A stretch of 64,000 nt of DNA from Gracilibacillus timonensis (GCF_900086715.1 NZ_FLKH01000009.1:276239-340238), one strand, 5' to 3'; counted from the first letter of the stretch, positions 29,029 through 38,163 are shown. Notes: generated by a model from the letters alone, not told the origin. Made by a program: numbers and translations.

Positions 29029-29773
29029 AGTGAAAATAATTCTTATTATAGCTGGTATGTTACTGATCGTAGGCGTTATTGGTATGGTGGTTACCTTTTC
29101 TCCTTACTACGAGGCTGGTAATATAGAGGAATCCGAAACAAAGAGATTAGCTGAAGAAGATATCAGTGCCTTGCAAATAAAGGCAAGAAATACCAATATT
29201 TATTTCCAACCAGCAGGAGAGACCGAACCGAGAATAGAATATACTGCCACAGGACGTAATGTGGAGCAGGAAACATTTGAACATTTCATGGATGGAGAAA
29301 CACTAATCATCGAGATAAAGCGAAAATTATTTAACTTCTTTAAAGTGGATTTATTTTTCCAATCCACGTCTACTTTACATGTTTTTCTCCCTGCAGAGGA
29401 GTGGGAAAATATCGAGGCTTCTACTATTAACGGTAGCTTGGAGGGTGAACGGATTGACGTTTCTGCTCTGAATGTCCACTCTACTAATGGCAGGATTATG
29501 CTGGATTCAATTAGTGGGGATATCGAGGCACAAACAACGAATGGCAGGATTGATATTACAACAGAGTCCTTGGATCAATCCATGGATTTAAAGACGGTCA
29601 ATGGGGGAGTAACAATTCATTCTAATCAAAAACCAAACAATGTGGTACTAGATTTGCGTACAGTTAACGGTTCTACCAAAGTTTTTGGTACAACAGATTG
29701 GGATTCGATGTATGGCAATGGAGAGCATTTGATCAAGGCGCGTACGACAAATGGTTCCATTAGTATTGAATAA
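29021..29773 (+). CDS. DUF4097 beta-strand-repeat protein, membrane-anchored
   Basis: Protein of 250 residues with one N-terminal membrane helix (residues 5-27) and an extracellular right-handed beta-helix-like region. The repeats have the form xx-x-TxNG-x-I (STINGSLEGE, STNGRIMLDS, TTNGRIDITT, TVNGGVTIHS, TVNGSTKVFG, TTNGSISIE), about 20-25 residues apart. Last gene of the PadR-DUF1700 operon, overlapping DUF1700 by 8 bp. Role unknown; family context suggests an envelope-stress response. Confidence 0.88.
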   Translation: MNKVKIILIIAGMLLIVGVIGMVVTFSPYYEAGNIEESETKRLAEEDISALQIKARNTNIYFQPAGETEPRIEYTATGRNVEQETFEHFMDGETLIIEIKRKLFNFFKVDLFFQSTSTLHVFLPAEEWENIEASTINGSLEGERIDVSALNVHSTNGRIMLDSISGDIEAQTTNGRIDITTESLDQSMDLKTVNGGVTIHSNQKPNNVVLDLRTVNGSTKVFGTTDWDSMYGNGEHLIKARTTNGSISIE

Positions 29774-29791
29774 CAAACATGCGTGAACATA

Positions 29792-29827
29792 AGAAACAGC
29801 CCGACAAGCCTAAGTCGGGTTGTTTCT
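29792..29827. terminator. terminator after DUF4097 gene
   Basis: AGAAACAGCCCGAC (29792-29805) pairs with GTCGGGTTGTTTCT (29814-29827), one mismatch. Confidence 0.75.
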
Positions 29828-29866
29828 AACATTCATTTTCCATCGTGAAAGGGAATTTGGTTATGT

Positions 29867-30463
29867 TTATTTCGAAACAAATGTATTACCTGTGATCCAG
29901 AAACGATAGGGATAATCTTTTGCCTCTCCCGAATTGTTTACACCGATCCGTGGTCCACTTTCAACTTTTGTTGGCTGCTTTCCTTTCGCAAGAAAAAGCG
30001 GCAGCTCTGTAAAAGTACGACCATAATCGTCTATGTTAATACCTAGTGCTTGGGTGAGTTTACCCGGTCCGCTGGTCAATTGCCGAAGTTGCTGCACAGG
30101 CCGGCGTTCCAGCATGTGCTCAATCCCAGTGTAAGGCTCTACCGCGCGAATTAAGACACTTTCCGGGGATTCTTTTTCCCCGCTGACCACATTAATTAAA
30201 CAGTGATTATGGATCAAATGAGTGTAAACATTTCCAGCCTCTGTATATAAAATTTCGGTTCTTTTGGTTCTGCGCTTGCCAAAGCCATGAGCAGCTCGGT
30301 CTGTACTTCCTAGATAGGCTTCTGTCTCGACAATGAATCCTGAACTAGTTCCTTGATCGGTTTGTTTGACCAAGATACAGCCAAGCAAGCTTTGTGCCAA
30401 TTGTAAAGTAGGCTGCTGATAAAAGGAGACAGGCAGTATTTTGAAATCAATAGCTTGTTCCAT
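29867..30463 (-). CDS. DNA-3-methyladenine glycosylase (AAG/MPG family)
   Basis: Base-excision repair enzyme that removes alkylated or deaminated purines. The 198-residue protein has the MPG features SLLGCILVK, the catalytic Glu in GFIVETEAYLGSTDRAAH, AGNVYTHLIH, and LTSGPGKLTQALGI. ATG 30463 has AAGGAG 8 bases before it; the GTG at 30472 falls inside the ribosome-binding site region and is less likely. It is a single gene on the minus strand, convergent with the DUF4097 operon. Confidence 0.92.
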   Translation of the reverse strand: MEQAIDFKILPVSFYQQPTLQLAQSLLGCILVKQTDQGTSSGFIVETEAYLGSTDRAAHGFGKRRTKRTEILYTEAGNVYTHLIHNHCLINVVSGEKESPESVLIRAVEPYTGIEHMLERRPVQQLRQLTSGPGKLTQALGINIDDYGRTFTELPLFLAKGKQPTKVESGPRIGVNNSGEAKDYPYRFWITGNTFVSK

Positions 30464-30572
30464 GGTATACACTCCTTATACTTGATATACCCATCTTCTT
30501 TGGATGATATGCATAATCTCGATAGGGGGGTAGGTAGTATAGAATCATTTGGACAGTCTCGCATTTTCAAAG

Positions 30573-30604
30573 AAAAACCGTTATCAGGACGTCTGATAAC
30601 GGTT
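30573..30604 (-). terminator. terminator of the catalase remnant (minus strand)
   Basis: AACCGTTATCAG (30576-30587) pairs with CTGATAACGGTT (30593-30604); the minus strand continues with TTTTT. Confidence 0.8.
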
Positions 30605-30613
30605 TTGATAATG

Positions 30614-31096
30614 TTAGACGTGATACAGGTCACTAGTTTGGTCCCAAAAGCGTTGCTGTGCCATCGCTTGTGTAAATGCGGATCCAAACGGATGCTCTGT
30701 ACCAATGATCACACCAGGCATATCTTTGATAGCCATTTCCTCAAGCAGATGAACCACTTCTTTTCTAGCGCTTATCGGCTTGAAGTGTGTGTACGTGGTT
30801 CTGATAAATTTACGAGCTTGACGATAGAAAGAGTCATTTGCTGCTGTACCACCAACGAGGTATACGCCATCATAGCTTAAAGGCGAATCAGTGAGGAAGT
30901 TTTGATCGACTGGATAAGCATATCCGGCGTCGCTACTAACCTCACCAAGATGGACGCTGATAATTACTAGATGCTGTAGTGAGTTTTGATCGTCAACAAT
31001 TTTTTACCTAAGTTCGAAATCATCTCGTGATTATAGCCATCTCTAATAAAAGGGTTTAGCTGTTCTTTTTTTGTTGCTATTTTTATGATCACACAT
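30614..31096 (-). pseudogene. large-subunit catalase (KatE-like) remnant, only both ends kept
   Basis: From ATG 31096 (AAAGGAG upstream) the sequence reads MCDHKNSNKK and further on, with frame changes, NLGKK then DDQNSLQ, like catalase N-termini. It then passes directly into a C-terminal domain typical of clade-2 catalases: GYAYPVDQNFLTDSPL, YDGVYLVGGTAANDSFYR, FIRTTYTHFKPISARKEV, PGVIIGTEHPFGSAF, ending FWDQTSDLYHV at 30614. The whole heme-binding core (about 500 residues) is absent. The C-terminal frame is open from about 31004 to 30614, but several stops break the N-terminal part. Confidence 0.7.
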
Positions 31097-31234
31097 GAAT
31101 TTGAAACTCCTTTCCATAGTAACTCTATGTTGTATTTTGCCAAGCAGTTTCAAAACTATGCAAAATAGATATGGAAGCATAAAAAAACTACCCTCCTTCG
31201 ATGGATAAGAAAGAAAGGCAGCATATAGGGCGCT

Positions 31235-31558
31235 TCAAAAAATAAAACGGATAGAAGCCATGCAGATAATTCCGAATAAAACAGTAAATGAGAGGCTTTT
31301 CGTCCATAATGCCATAAAAAGTGTTGGGATGATCGCGAGGAGTACATACCAATTAATTGTCAGCAATCCTTCGCCATCTTGTATAAAACTATCAACGATA
31401 AGCGCCGTAAAGATGCAGATAGGTATAAAAGACAACCATTTAGTAACCACATCCGGAATGTCCAGTTTTCGCACAGCAATGAACGGAATAATTCGTGGAA
31501 TAAAGGTTACCACAGCACACCCTAAAATAATTAGTAAAATGGATAGATCCACACTCAT
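31235..31558 (-). CDS. azlD: AzlD-family branched-chain amino acid export subunit
   Basis: Small membrane protein of 107 residues with three to four helices; VTFIPRIIPFIAVRKLDIPDVVTKWLSFIP is typical of AzlD. It works with AzlC to export branched-chain amino acids or analogues such as 4-azaleucine. Its start overlaps the azlC stop by 4 bp (ATGA), so translation is coupled. Confidence 0.9.
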   Translation of the reverse strand: MSVDLSILLIILGCAVVTFIPRIIPFIAVRKLDIPDVVTKWLSFIPICIFTALIVDSFIQDGEGLLTINWYVLLAIIPTLFMALWTKSLSFTVLFGIICMASIRFIF

Positions 31559-32280
31559 TTATCTTTCCACACTCCAATCGTTGCCACCAAGACAGTGGAT
31601 AAAATAATCGCTATATAAGAAGGCACAAAGAGGGATAATACCAACATCGCGATAACGACGTATACAATTAAGGATAAATAAAGCCTCAATTTTGGTTTTT
31701 TAATATTTTCCAGCTGTAATACCAGCAAGGCCAAGAACATAGCCGTTAAGGCAAAATCTAAACCGAATACTTCTGGAGAGGCAATCCATTTCCCAAAAAC
31801 AGCCCCCACAAGACAGGATAGAATCCAGCACAGATATGCTGTAAGATTTAATCCGTTCATCCATTTATCATTAATAGGTTCGCCACGAAAAATTTTATTA
31901 GCGGCCACTCCAAAGGATTCATCGGTAACAAGGGTGCCAATCCCCACATTTTTTAATAAAGAATAAGATTTGAAGTGAGGTGCTAATGTCATACATAATA
32001 ATAAATGCCGTAAATTAACAATAAACGTAGTAAATACAACAACCAAAAAAGGAGTGCTCGTAGCAAGCAGAGCCGAAATAATAAATTGAGCAGCACCGGC
32101 ATAGACCAGTATCGATAACAGGCCAACTTCCATGATACTAAGGTTAGAAGCAACACCGACGATTCCAGCTGCGATCCCAATACTTATGTAGCCTATTAAT
32201 GTGGGGACACAATCTTTTACCCCTTGTAAAAAGGTGAGTTTGTTTGTTTCATTTGTGGATGAGTCAAGGGATGCTTTCAT
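31555..32280 (-). CDS. azlC: AzlC-family branched-chain amino acid exporter
   Basis: Membrane protein of 241 residues, the large subunit of the AzlCD exporter. It shows GVKDCVPTLIGYISIGIAAGIVG near the N-terminus, the YAGAAQFIISALL segment and NLRHLLLCMTLAPH, all characteristic. ATG 32280 has AAGGAGG 6-7 bases upstream. Divergent from a Xre/cupin regulator, which is the probable controller. Confidence 0.92.
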   Translation of the reverse strand: MKASLDSSTNETNKLTFLQGVKDCVPTLIGYISIGIAAGIVGVASNLSIMEVGLLSILVYAGAAQFIISALLATSTPFLVVVFTTFIVNLRHLLLCMTLAPHFKSYSLLKNVGIGTLVTDESFGVAANKIFRGEPINDKWMNGLNLTAYLCWILSCLVGAVFGKWIASPEVFGLDFALTAMFLALLVLQLENIKKPKLRLYLSLIVYVVIAMLVLSLFVPSYIAIILSTVLVATIGVWKDK

Positions 32281-32295
32281 CGTTTTCCTCCTTGT

Positions 32296-32325
32296 TTGTT
32301 ATATTAAATATTTGTATGGTATAAT
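32296..32325 (+). promoter_or_regulatory. probable promoter of Xre/cupin regulator
   Basis: TTGTTA (32296-32301), 18-bp spacer, TATAAT (32320-32325). Confidence 0.55.
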
Positions 32326-32355
32326 AAACAGAAAAAGGAGTCAAGCGATCTACTT

Positions 32356-32916
32356 ATGGATTCTATTCAAGAAATCATCTCTCATAATCTTCTTCATATT
32401 CGGAAAAAAAGAGGATTAAGTCTGGATAAGACAGCAGAATTAACAGGTGTCAGTAAAGCTATGCTGGCTCAAATAGAGAAAGGAAGGACCAATCCAACCG
32501 TATCTACCTTATGGAAAATCGCAAATGGTTTACAAGTGTCTTTTTCGACGTTTATGAAAGAACCTGAAAATCAAAAGGTGGAAAAAATAACATTAGATCA
32601 ATTGAAACCGGTACAAGGGGATACGGAACAGTACCTTGTCTATTCCCTTTACCCCTTCCATCCTGACAGGAATTTTGAAATTTATATGATTCAGATCCAA
32701 CCCGGGTATATACATGTCTCAACAGAGCATTTAGGCGAAGAATATATATTGGTTCAGAACGGTGAACTGACATTACAACTTCCGGATCAAACGTTTGTAC
32801 TAACGAGTAATGACAGTTTGAAGTTTCGCGCGAATATCGAACATCGTTATATGAATAACACGAACACAGTGGTCAGCTACTATATGATTATTTATTACAG
32901 CGATGACCACAATTGA
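32356..32916 (+). CDS. Xre-family regulator with C-terminal cupin domain
   Basis: Regulator of 186 residues. A helix-turn-helix of the Xre type (residues 10-65; GLSLDKTAELTGVSKAMLAQIEKG) is joined to a cupin sensor domain (about 110-180; HVSTEHLGEEYILVQNGELTLQL). This class often controls amino acid or polyamine metabolism genes. It is divergent from azlCD, as in other Bacilli, and likely controls them. The ATG is preceded by AAAGGAG about 12 bases upstream. Confidence 0.88.
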   Translation: MDSIQEIISHNLLHIRKKRGLSLDKTAELTGVSKAMLAQIEKGRTNPTVSTLWKIANGLQVSFSTFMKEPENQKVEKITLDQLKPVQGDTEQYLVYSLYPFHPDRNFEIYMIQIQPGYIHVSTEHLGEEYILVQNGELTLQLPDQTFVLTSNDSLKFRANIEHRYMNNTNTVVSYYMIIYYSDDHN

Positions 32917-33792
32917 TCAGAGAGTTTTTTTCTGTTGAAAACTAGCAACAGCTGCCTTGATTGCCGGTTCCATCTCCCTGCTTTTTTTAAAGATTAAATA
33001 GATGGATTGTGATGGAATAGGGACGCTGCTTTGGCATGTGATAGCTTCCAGATAGTCACCATAAGCAGATTCCCTTACTTCATTATCTGAAAGAAATCCA
33101 ATTCCTTTTAAATCAATGATAAATTGGAACGCTAAATCGCTATGTCCCACTTCCAAACTGGGTTTGATGCTTTGCTTGTTTTCGTTTTCCAACCATGCTT
33201 GAAATGAATGTCCCCAATTTAGATATACCCAAGGCAAATTCTTTAAGTCTGAAACACTTGTCGGTTTACAAATGTTTATATCTTGGTGTTGGTATAAAGA
33301 AAATGTATCCTTTTGAATAAGGACAGAGGATAACTCTTTACTCATCGGTTTATTATACACAATGCCAAAGTCTATTGAACCATCTAACAAATGTTGGATC
33401 ACCAAAGGAGAATGATCGGTTTTTAAATGAATGTGTGTATGCGGTTGCATCAGATATAGTTCCTTAATGACCTGTGTATTCATCTTTCTCCATAGTGAAT
33501 ACGCAGCAGAAATCGTTATTTGAAAACCTTCTTCCGCTGTTTCACTGGCCACTCTTTTGGTTTGTTCTCGTAAATCCATCTGACGTTGCAGAAGTGGCAG
33601 TAGTTTATCGCCCATGACCGTTAATTGAATATTCCCTTTATTTCTTTTGAGTAATGGCTGTCCGTAAAATGCTTCGATTTGCTGAATTCTTGCAGTTATC
33701 GTGGACTGTGTCACATGAAGTATTTCCGCTGTTTTGGTAAAGTTTTTTAATTCTACTACTGTTAGAAAGGTTTTTAATTGTTCATCATCCAT
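32917..33792 (-). CDS. LysR-family transcriptional regulator
   Basis: Regulator of 291 residues with an N-terminal winged helix (residues 1-60; FTKTAEILHVTQSTITARIQQIE) and the usual periplasmic-binding-like effector domain (from about 90). It ends at the stop of the Xre/cupin gene (convergent, 0-1 bp gap). It is divergent from the deformylase-like/AhpD-like operon with a 102-bp gap and probably controls it. The effector is unknown. Confidence 0.9.
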   Translation of the reverse strand: MDDEQLKTFLTVVELKNFTKTAEILHVTQSTITARIQQIEAFYGQPLLKRNKGNIQLTVMGDKLLPLLQRQMDLREQTKRVASETAEEGFQITISAAYSLWRKMNTQVIKELYLMQPHTHIHLKTDHSPLVIQHLLDGSIDFGIVYNKPMSKELSSVLIQKDTFSLYQHQDINICKPTSVSDLKNLPWVYLNWGHSFQAWLENENKQSIKPSLEVGHSDLAFQFIIDLKGIGFLSDNEVRESAYGDYLEAITCQSSVPIPSQSIYLIFKKSREMEPAIKAAVASFQQKKTL

Positions 33793-33843
33793 TAGACTAT
33801 TCTCCCATCGAAAAAATCAATCGTAACTATTTAATGATTCGTT

Positions 33844-33873
33844 TTGTCTATTATACTAGTTCGTGTTTATAAT
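33844..33873 (+). promoter_or_regulatory. promoter of deformylase-like operon
   Basis: TTGTCT (33844-33849), 18-bp spacer, TATAAT (33868-33873), in the gap shared with the divergent LysR gene. Confidence 0.55.
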
Positions 33874-33894
33874 AGAAACAAAGGGGGAAGAGAA

Positions 33895-34411
33895 ATGGCG
33901 GTAAAAGAAATTCTCTTATTGGGAAATCCGAAACTTCATGAAACAAGCTCTGTGGTGGAAAAGCATGAACTGGCTGATTTTATGCCAATTATCGAAGATC
34001 TTCATGATACCTGATACCCTAATGGATTTTAAATCGAAGTATGGCGCAGGTCGTGCTATTGCCGCACCACAAATCGGGGTAATGAAAAGAATCATTTACA
34101 TGTATATCGACAAACCTGTCGTATGTATTAACCCCGAATGGGAGATAAGCAATCATGAAAAGATGGAGGTATGGGATGACTGCATGAGTTTCCCAGACCT
34201 GTTAGTGAAAGTGGAGCGCTATAAGGCCTGTACGATGCAATATCGTGACCGCGATTGGGAGAAGAAGGTGATACAAGCTACAGGTGATCTTTCAGAATTA
34301 CTTCAACATGAGTATGATCATTTAGATGGTATCCTGGCAACCTCAAGAGCTGTCGATGACCATTCATTTGCACTTCGTTCACAAAAACATGGAAAGGGGA
34401 ACTACGAATGA
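33895..34411 (+). pseudogene. peptide deformylase-like protein, frameshifted by a 7-bp tandem duplication
   Basis: Metal-dependent hydrolase of the deformylase fold, normally about 170 residues. From ATG 33895 (GGGGGAAG upstream) it reads MAVKEILLLGNPKLHE to HDT, then a stop. TGATACC is present twice in tandem (34005-34018); deleting one copy restores HDTLMDFKSKYGAGRAIAAPQIG. Motif 2 is DDCMSFP, not the usual EGCLS, and motif 3 is QHEYDHLDG, so it belongs to a divergent deformylase subgroup. The main housekeeping deformylase should lie elsewhere. The frame overlaps the next gene by 4 bp. Confidence 0.85.
34005..34018 (+). repeat. 7-bp tandem duplication in deformylase-like gene
   Basis: TGATACC at 34005-34011 is repeated at 34012-34018 and causes the frameshift. 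Confidence 0.95.
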
Positions 34412-34845
34412 CACAACGAATCAATTATTTTAAAATGATGCCTGAGGTCGTGAAAATGATGAGGGAAATAGAAAAATATACCAAAAAAAGTACAGTTAGC
34501 AAAAAGCTGCAAGAATTAATGAAGATTCGAGCTTCACAAATCAATGGCTGTGCCTTTTGTCTAAATATGCACACGGTTGAAGCAAGGAAACTAGGTGAAA
34601 CAGAACAACGCCTATATTGTATTAGTGCTTGGAGGGATTGTACGTTTTATTCAGAACAAGAAAAAGCAGCATTAGCGTTAACGGAACAGATAACGCTCAT
34701 AGCAGAAAATCATGTATCAGATGAATTATATCATCATGTGCGTCAACAGTTTACTGAGACGGAATATCTAGATTTACTTGTCTTAATTAATCAAATTAAT
34801 AGTTGGAATCGGCTTTCTATTGCAACTGGTATGATGGCAGAATAG
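34408..34845 (+). CDS. AhpD-like / carboxymuconolactone decarboxylase family protein
   Basis: All-helical protein of 145 residues with the family core KIRASQINGCAFCLNMHTVEARKLGE, the CxxC motif (Cys49-Cys52) and His needed for AhpD-type peroxidase or disulfide activity. It overlaps the deformylase-like gene by 4 bp, so it is its operon partner and may be translated less well because the upstream frame is broken. Likely an oxidative-stress or alkylhydroperoxide function; substrate unknown. Confidence 0.88.
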   Translation: MTQRINYFKMMPEVVKMMREIEKYTKKSTVSKKLQELMKIRASQINGCAFCLNMHTVEARKLGETEQRLYCISAWRDCTFYSEQEKAALALTEQITLIAENHVSDELYHHVRQQFTETEYLDLLVLINQINSWNRLSIATGMMAE

Positions 34846-35116
34846 CTTCAATCAAGTGAGATGAACAGTTAATATATTTTCATAAAATAGCTAGTTCACT
34901 CGTCCTGTATCCTGGAAAAATGCAGTCGTTTACAGTTACGGTTTGCTAGAATTAAAAAAGTCAAAATTAGCAACTACTTACCATCTATCAAGTAAGTTTA
35001 AGCTCAAGCTTGTTTTATTAGGAAGAATGATACACGTATCTCTGTAAAATATTGCTGCTAAACCATTTGTTAAAATGAATGATTTGATATAATGTTAACT
35101 AAAAGGAGGAATGAAT

Positions 35117-36181
35117 ATGTGGCATAGCAATAGATTGATGAAGGCGCTAGGTATTCGTTATCCCATTATTCAAGCAGGTATGGCTGGAGGCGTAACTACT
35201 CCGGAATTGGTTGCAGCCGTTTCTAATGCCGGTGGACTTGGCACAATTGGTGCTGGCTATTTGAATCTAGAACAGACTCGTGCAAGTATTCGTAAGGTAA
35301 AGCAGCTGACAAATAAGCCTTTTGCGGTTAATTTGTTTACTCCGGAAACTCCGGAAGTAGTAGAAAAGGATGTAGCACAGGCCAATGAATGGCTTCGTCC
35401 TTTTCGCGAAGCTTTACATATTTCTGAAATTCCAGAAGTAAAAGAAGAACACGCTATCATTTTTGAACAGCAAATCCAAGTTTTGATAGAAGAAGAGGTT
35501 CCTGTCTGCAGTTTTACATTTGGAATTCCTGATGCCGACCTTCTGCAACAATTAAAAGTAGAGGATATCTTAGTGATCGGAACGGCAACAACGGTAGCAG
35601 AAGCAAAAGCTAATGAAGATAGCGGGATGGACATGGTAGTCATGCAAGGAAGTGAGGCCGGCGGTCATCGTGGCACATTTCTTGGTAGATTTGAAGAGGC
35701 GATGATTGGGACGATGGCGCTTATTCCACAAGCGGCCGATCAGGTAACTATTCCGTTGATTGCAGCAGGAGGGATCGCGGATGGTCGAGGTGTCTTAGCC
35801 TCTCTTATACTTGGTGCACAGGCAGCTCAAATAGGAACCGCCTTTCTTACTTGCGCGGAAAGTGGTGCAAATGATCTGCACAAGCAAGCTGTTTTGAATA
35901 GCAGGGAGGATCAGTCCATGCTCACCTCCTCCTTTAGTGGTAAACCAGCCAGGGGTATTCAAAATGATTTTATGATCAAAATGAAAAAATACGAGCCAGA
36001 TTTTCCACCATATCCGATTCAGAACACCCTGACCAAATCGATTCGTCGTTTAGCAGGACAACAGCAACGAACGGAATGGATGTCACTATGGTCTGGTCAA
36101 AATCCCCGCACATGTCAGGGGCAATCCGCCAAAGACTTGCTAGATGATATGATTAGACAAATCGAGCACATGGCAAGCTAA
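35117..36181 (+). CDS. nitronate monooxygenase (NMO/2-nitropropane dioxygenase family)
   Basis: FMN enzyme of 354 residues that oxidises nitronates such as propionate 3-nitronate. Family motifs are YPIIQAGMAGGVTTPELVAAVSNAGGLGTIGAGYL, the MQGSEAGGHRGTF segment with the catalytic His, and the phosphate-binding PLIAAGGIADGRG. ATG 35117 lies 8 bases after AAGGAGG; ATG 35111 is too close. A TATAAT at about 35088 lies within 30 bp and may be its -10 box. Single gene followed by a GGGCAGTC/GACTGCCC hairpin. Confidence 0.9.
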   Translation: MWHSNRLMKALGIRYPIIQAGMAGGVTTPELVAAVSNAGGLGTIGAGYLNLEQTRASIRKVKQLTNKPFAVNLFTPETPEVVEKDVAQANEWLRPFREALHISEIPEVKEEHAIIFEQQIQVLIEEEVPVCSFTFGIPDADLLQQLKVEDILVIGTATTVAEAKANEDSGMDMVVMQGSEAGGHRGTFLGRFEEAMIGTMALIPQAADQVTIPLIAAGGIADGRGVLASLILGAQAAQIGTAFLTCAESGANDLHKQAVLNSREDQSMLTSSFSGKPARGIQNDFMIKMKKYEPDFPPYPIQNTLTKSIRRLAGQQQRTEWMSLWSGQNPRTCQGQSAKDLLDDMIRQIEHMAS

Positions 36182-36189
36182 AGATTGGT

Positions 36190-36223
36190 TTGGGCAGTCA
36201 TAGCAATACATATGGACTGCCCT
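36190..36223 (+). terminator. hairpin after nitronate monooxygenase gene
   Basis: GGGCAGTC and GACTGCCC with a 15-base loop; T-run is weak. It also lies near the stop of the convergent DUF6179 gene. Confidence 0.5.
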
Positions 36224-36229
36224 GTATGG

Positions 36230-37675
36230 CTATTCAAATTGGTTGCTGCCATACAACGATAAATCTTCCTCATTTATTTGGTAGATAAGAGATCCGATAG
36301 TTTGGATACGTGTTTTATTCAATCGCTGCAAAAAAGCAATAAAATGTATTTTCCACTCGTCTTCTGTATCTACTTCCTCTGTCAAAATCACTGAAAAATC
36401 CTCCGTACGTTCACGTAATAGCTCATAAAAAACAATTTTGGATAAAATGGCTAACTCAATATTCTCAAGTGCATCAAAAAAAACAGCATATTCCTCGTCA
36501 AACAAACAATGTGCGTCTAATATATCCAAGTAATCGTACAAAGAAAAAACCCGTTCGCGGATACGTTGTACTTTTTCTTCTGTCTGATCCATTTCCATCA
36601 CTTGATCTACCAATTGGCGCATTTGCTGGTCACTCATGCGATCATTGGCATGTAATATAAGGCTGATATTTTTTTCGGATTGATCGATCTCCCTGATAAT
36701 TAAACGATCGAAGCTGCCGATTTCGACTGCATTATTTACTCTCTGTACTAATTCATCTCGGTACTTATTGAGATAATGCGTAAGCTCCTGATCGGTTTGT
36801 AACGTTTTTTGCAGTTGATCGGTTGCCTCGTGTAGGAGTGCATGTCGTTGGCTTGGGCGGCACTCCATTAACATTTGGTTCAATTGATTAAATTGCCCCT
36901 CTGTTATCTTGACAGAGTTAGCTTTTCCTCCAGATAGTAAAGAGAACACGGCATTGTTCACCACTAATTCGAACAGATTAAACAATTCTATTTGGTAATG
37001 GCATCGATTTATTTTACCGAAATTTGTTAATATATAGATTAAATCTTCGTGCAAGAAAAGCTGGCAGAATTTTGTCTCTAAATGTAACCGTTCCAGATAT
37101 TGTTTGATGTAAAAAACACCTTGTAATTTCATATCATCCATGGCTAACGGATAATCTATACTAGCCATGGTGTTTTGAGCCTCGAACATGATATTATAGT
37201 GCTTCAAAAATACGGGTAACGATTCATCAATCGTCATCTGATAAGCATCGACAGGGATATCAAGCTTGCTCTTTTTCACTTTTTGGTAAAGCTGTTTCGT
37301 TTCCTCAAAGTAGTGATGTAGTAAGACAATTCCTTTTTCGTGTATCTCTCTTATTGGCTTCTTCTTTAAATGAACGATTGCTTCTTCCGGATATTTGCAT
37401 TCAAAAATATAAGTATCCATGGCATATAATAAAGATGCCATCATCCCTTCTGCTGTGTCTGTGGAAACAGAGGTACTTTCACCTTGCGTATGCCGATGTA
37501 TTAATTGTTGTAGCACCTGTAATATTCCTAATTGAATCTGATTGGCCTGTTCACTAGTAATGATACCGGTACGCAGACCTTCCTGCAGCAGCGACACCGT
37601 AAATTGATTTCGTTTTAATCTTGATCGATTCATAGTTATGGGGGAAACGGAGTGGGATGTGTTACGTGATTTCAT
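36230..37675 (-). CDS. DUF6179-family protein (uncharacterised, partner of DUF6323)
   Basis: Cytoplasmic, mostly helical protein of 481 residues with no signal peptide or membrane helix. It matches what I recall of DUF6179 (TGIITSEQANQIQLGILQVLQQLIHRHTQGESTSV...TAEGMMASLLYAMDTYI, residues 36-90). No catalytic motif is evident. It follows the DUF6323 gene with a 3-bp gap and shares the promoter and attenuator upstream of that gene. I know no experimental function. The family name rests on memory of sequence pattern. Confidence 0.75.
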   Translation of the reverse strand: MKSRNTSHSVSPITMNRSRLKRNQFTVSLLQEGLRTGIITSEQANQIQLGILQVLQQLIHRHTQGESTSVSTDTAEGMMASLLYAMDTYIFECKYPEEAIVHLKKKPIREIHEKGIVLLHHYFEETKQLYQKVKKSKLDIPVDAYQMTIDESLPVFLKHYNIMFEAQNTMASIDYPLAMDDMKLQGVFYIKQYLERLHLETKFCQLFLHEDLIYILTNFGKINRCHYQIELFNLFELVVNNAVFSLLSGGKANSVKITEGQFNQLNQMLMECRPSQRHALLHEATDQLQKTLQTDQELTHYLNKYRDELVQRVNNAVEIGSFDRLIIREIDQSEKNISLILHANDRMSDQQMRQLVDQVMEMDQTEEKVQRIRERVFSLYDYLDILDAHCLFDEEYAVFFDALENIELAILSKIVFYELLRERTEDFSVILTEEVDTEDEWKIHFIAFLQRLNKTRIQTIGSLIYQINEEDLSLYGSNQFE

Positions 37676-37678
37676 TAT

Positions 37679-38146
37679 TTATTCATCACCTTTCCAGCAT
37701 GAGTCAATACGCAGTAAATCCATTCTGAAATCCTCTGCAAATCTTTCCGTCTTGCTTCGTAAAAGCTCCAATGATCCAGCACAGTCTGTATTATAGTAGT
37801 CACTCATTTGCTGAATAAGCATTTTGTCTGCCATCTTATCTTCCGTTTCATTTTTAAGGTAATAAAAAATTTCTTGCAATTCGTTCAGTGTTGCAACGTA
37901 ATGCGCTTGATCGATATAGGGGGAAGCAGAAAAAACGCTAATCAACTCTTTTAATACATCGGTGCTCAGTTCAATCCTTGCGTGATCGTGTAACACTTTA
38001 TTTCTGGCAGTCAGTAATGTTTTGACCTCATTTGTTGAGAGTTCTAGTCCTCGCTCTTTGGTGGTTTCATTTAAGTGGACTAGTTCTTTCACTGTTTTAG
38101 AAGATGGTGATAATGGAACGGTACGCAATATGTCAGATATATTCAC
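37679..38146 (-). CDS. DUF6323-family protein (uncharacterised)
   Basis: Helical protein of 155 residues. The part LSTNEVKTLLTARNKVLHDHARIELSTDVLKELISVFSASPYID with YVATLNELQEIFYYLKNETEDKMADKMLIQQM is like DUF6323 proteins I recall beside DUF6179 in Clostridia and Bacilli. A C-terminal YYNTDCAGSLELL element follows. Start is GTG 38146, with GGAAGGAG upstream. Promoter at 38224-38252 and a terminator-like hairpin lies in the 70-nt leader. Function unknown. Confidence 0.75.
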   Translation of the reverse strand: MNISDILRTVPLSPSSKTVKELVHLNETTKERGLELSTNEVKTLLTARNKVLHDHARIELSTDVLKELISVFSASPYIDQAHYVATLNELQEIFYYLKNETEDKMADKMLIQQMSDYYNTDCAGSLELLRSKTERFAEDFRMDLLRIDSCWKGDE

Positions 38147-38163
38147 AATGGATCTCCTTCCAC

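Noticed and set aside
30455-30880. Plus-strand open frame of 141 codons
   Set aside because: It is the mirror of the catalase C-terminal remnant and runs through a terminator.
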